From positions 1 to 13,265 of the forward strand of contig DASVLJ010000066.1 of the NCBI GenBank assembly GCA_036384915.1: a stretch of 13,265 nucleotides of DNA. The letters are read 5' to 3'. The stretch comes from PKWO01 sp036384915. Lineage in GTDB: Bacteria; Pseudomonadota; Gammaproteobacteria; Burkholderiales; Burkholderiaceae_D. Positions 13,111-13,265 of the stretch are shown piece after piece. The translations under genes were made by a program, and so were the position numbers. Positions within the stretch are counted from its first letter, which is position 1; every line of letters begins with the position of its first letter. The notes beneath the pieces were generated by a model. The model saw only the letters and a program-made list of their open reading frames with translations, did no database searches and was not told the DNA's origin.

Positions 13111-13265
13111 ATGGATTCCAAGTTAGCAAAAAAAGAAGAACTGCGGCAGCAACTACGCCAAGCCGCCCTCGAATACCACGAATGCCCCACCCCCGGCAAA
13201 ATCAGCGTCACCCCCACCAAGCAACTGACCAACCAGCGCGACCTGGCCCTGGCCTATAGCCCCGG
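13111..13265 (+). CDS. maeB: NADP-dependent malic enzyme, 5' end only
   Basis: The first 51 codons of a gene cut by the window edge. The translation starts MDSKLAKKEELRQQLRQAAL and continues with EYHECPTPGKISVTPTKQLT and NQRDLALAYSPG, which is the conserved N terminus of the large MaeB-type malic enzymes (malic domain fused to a phosphotransacetylase-like domain). The enzyme oxidatively decarboxylates malate to pyruvate with NADP. The PGKISVTPTK and DLALAYSPG blocks are highly characteristic, so the call is firm despite the short piece. The fused C-terminal domain cannot be seen. It is transcribed divergently from thiL. Confidence 0.92.
   Translation, partial: MDSKLAKKEELRQQLRQAALEYHECPTPGKISVTPTKQLTNQRDLALAYSP

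Overview
The window looks like chromosome of a GC-rich betaproteobacterium, most likely Burkholderiales and probably Oxalobacteraceae (Collimonas/Janthinobacterium/Herbaspirillum-like). I infer this from the high-GC codon use, the divergent maeB | thiL-pgpA-cinA arrangement, the PTS-independent N-acetylglucosamine (GlcNAc) gene set and the ExbD/TPR pair. The assignment rests on recalled gene order and protein style; no search was run. No rRNA, tRNA or CRISPR array is visible, and no complete transposase gene is present.

Layout. (1) 1-1769: the 3' end of an exbD-type gene, a strong hairpin, then a secreted TPR protein ending in a good intrinsic terminator. (2) 1770-2248: a long non-coding stretch. 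It holds a near-consensus sigma70 promoter whose -10 sits in a dyad, then a 167-bp MITE-like element with near-perfect 23-bp terminal inverted repeats and an internal hairpin, then about 200 bp of GC-rich leader. (3) 2249-10098: one tightly packed eight-gene operon on the + strand: BadF-type GlcNAc/glucosamine kinase, GntR/HutC regulator (NagQ-like), nagA, NagB-II-type SIS deaminase, and a complete CUT1 sugar ABC transporter (binding protein, two permeases, ATPase). (4) 10099-10827: a hairpin and two small orphan proteins, one resembling an antitoxin. (5) 10828-12879: the minus-strand housekeeping genes thiL-pgpA-cinA. (6) 12880-13265: a divergent intergenic region with a long imperfect dyad of TGCA-type motifs, an extended -10 promoter and the 5' end of maeB.

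How it works together. The central operon encodes a self-contained PTS-free amino-sugar route. The binding protein and permeases import GlcNAc (or a short chitin-derived sugar) using the ATPase. The kinase makes GlcNAc-6-P, NagA removes the acetyl group, and the SIS-family deaminase converts glucosamine-6-P to fructose-6-P. The GntR/UTRA protein, encoded inside the operon, probably senses a phosphorylated amino sugar and represses the operon. No chitinase, hexosaminidase or outer-membrane receptor is in the window.

No clearly novel system was found. The most interesting points are the MITE-like element apparently inserted into the leader of the nag operon, the candidate operators around it, and the dyad upstream of maeB.
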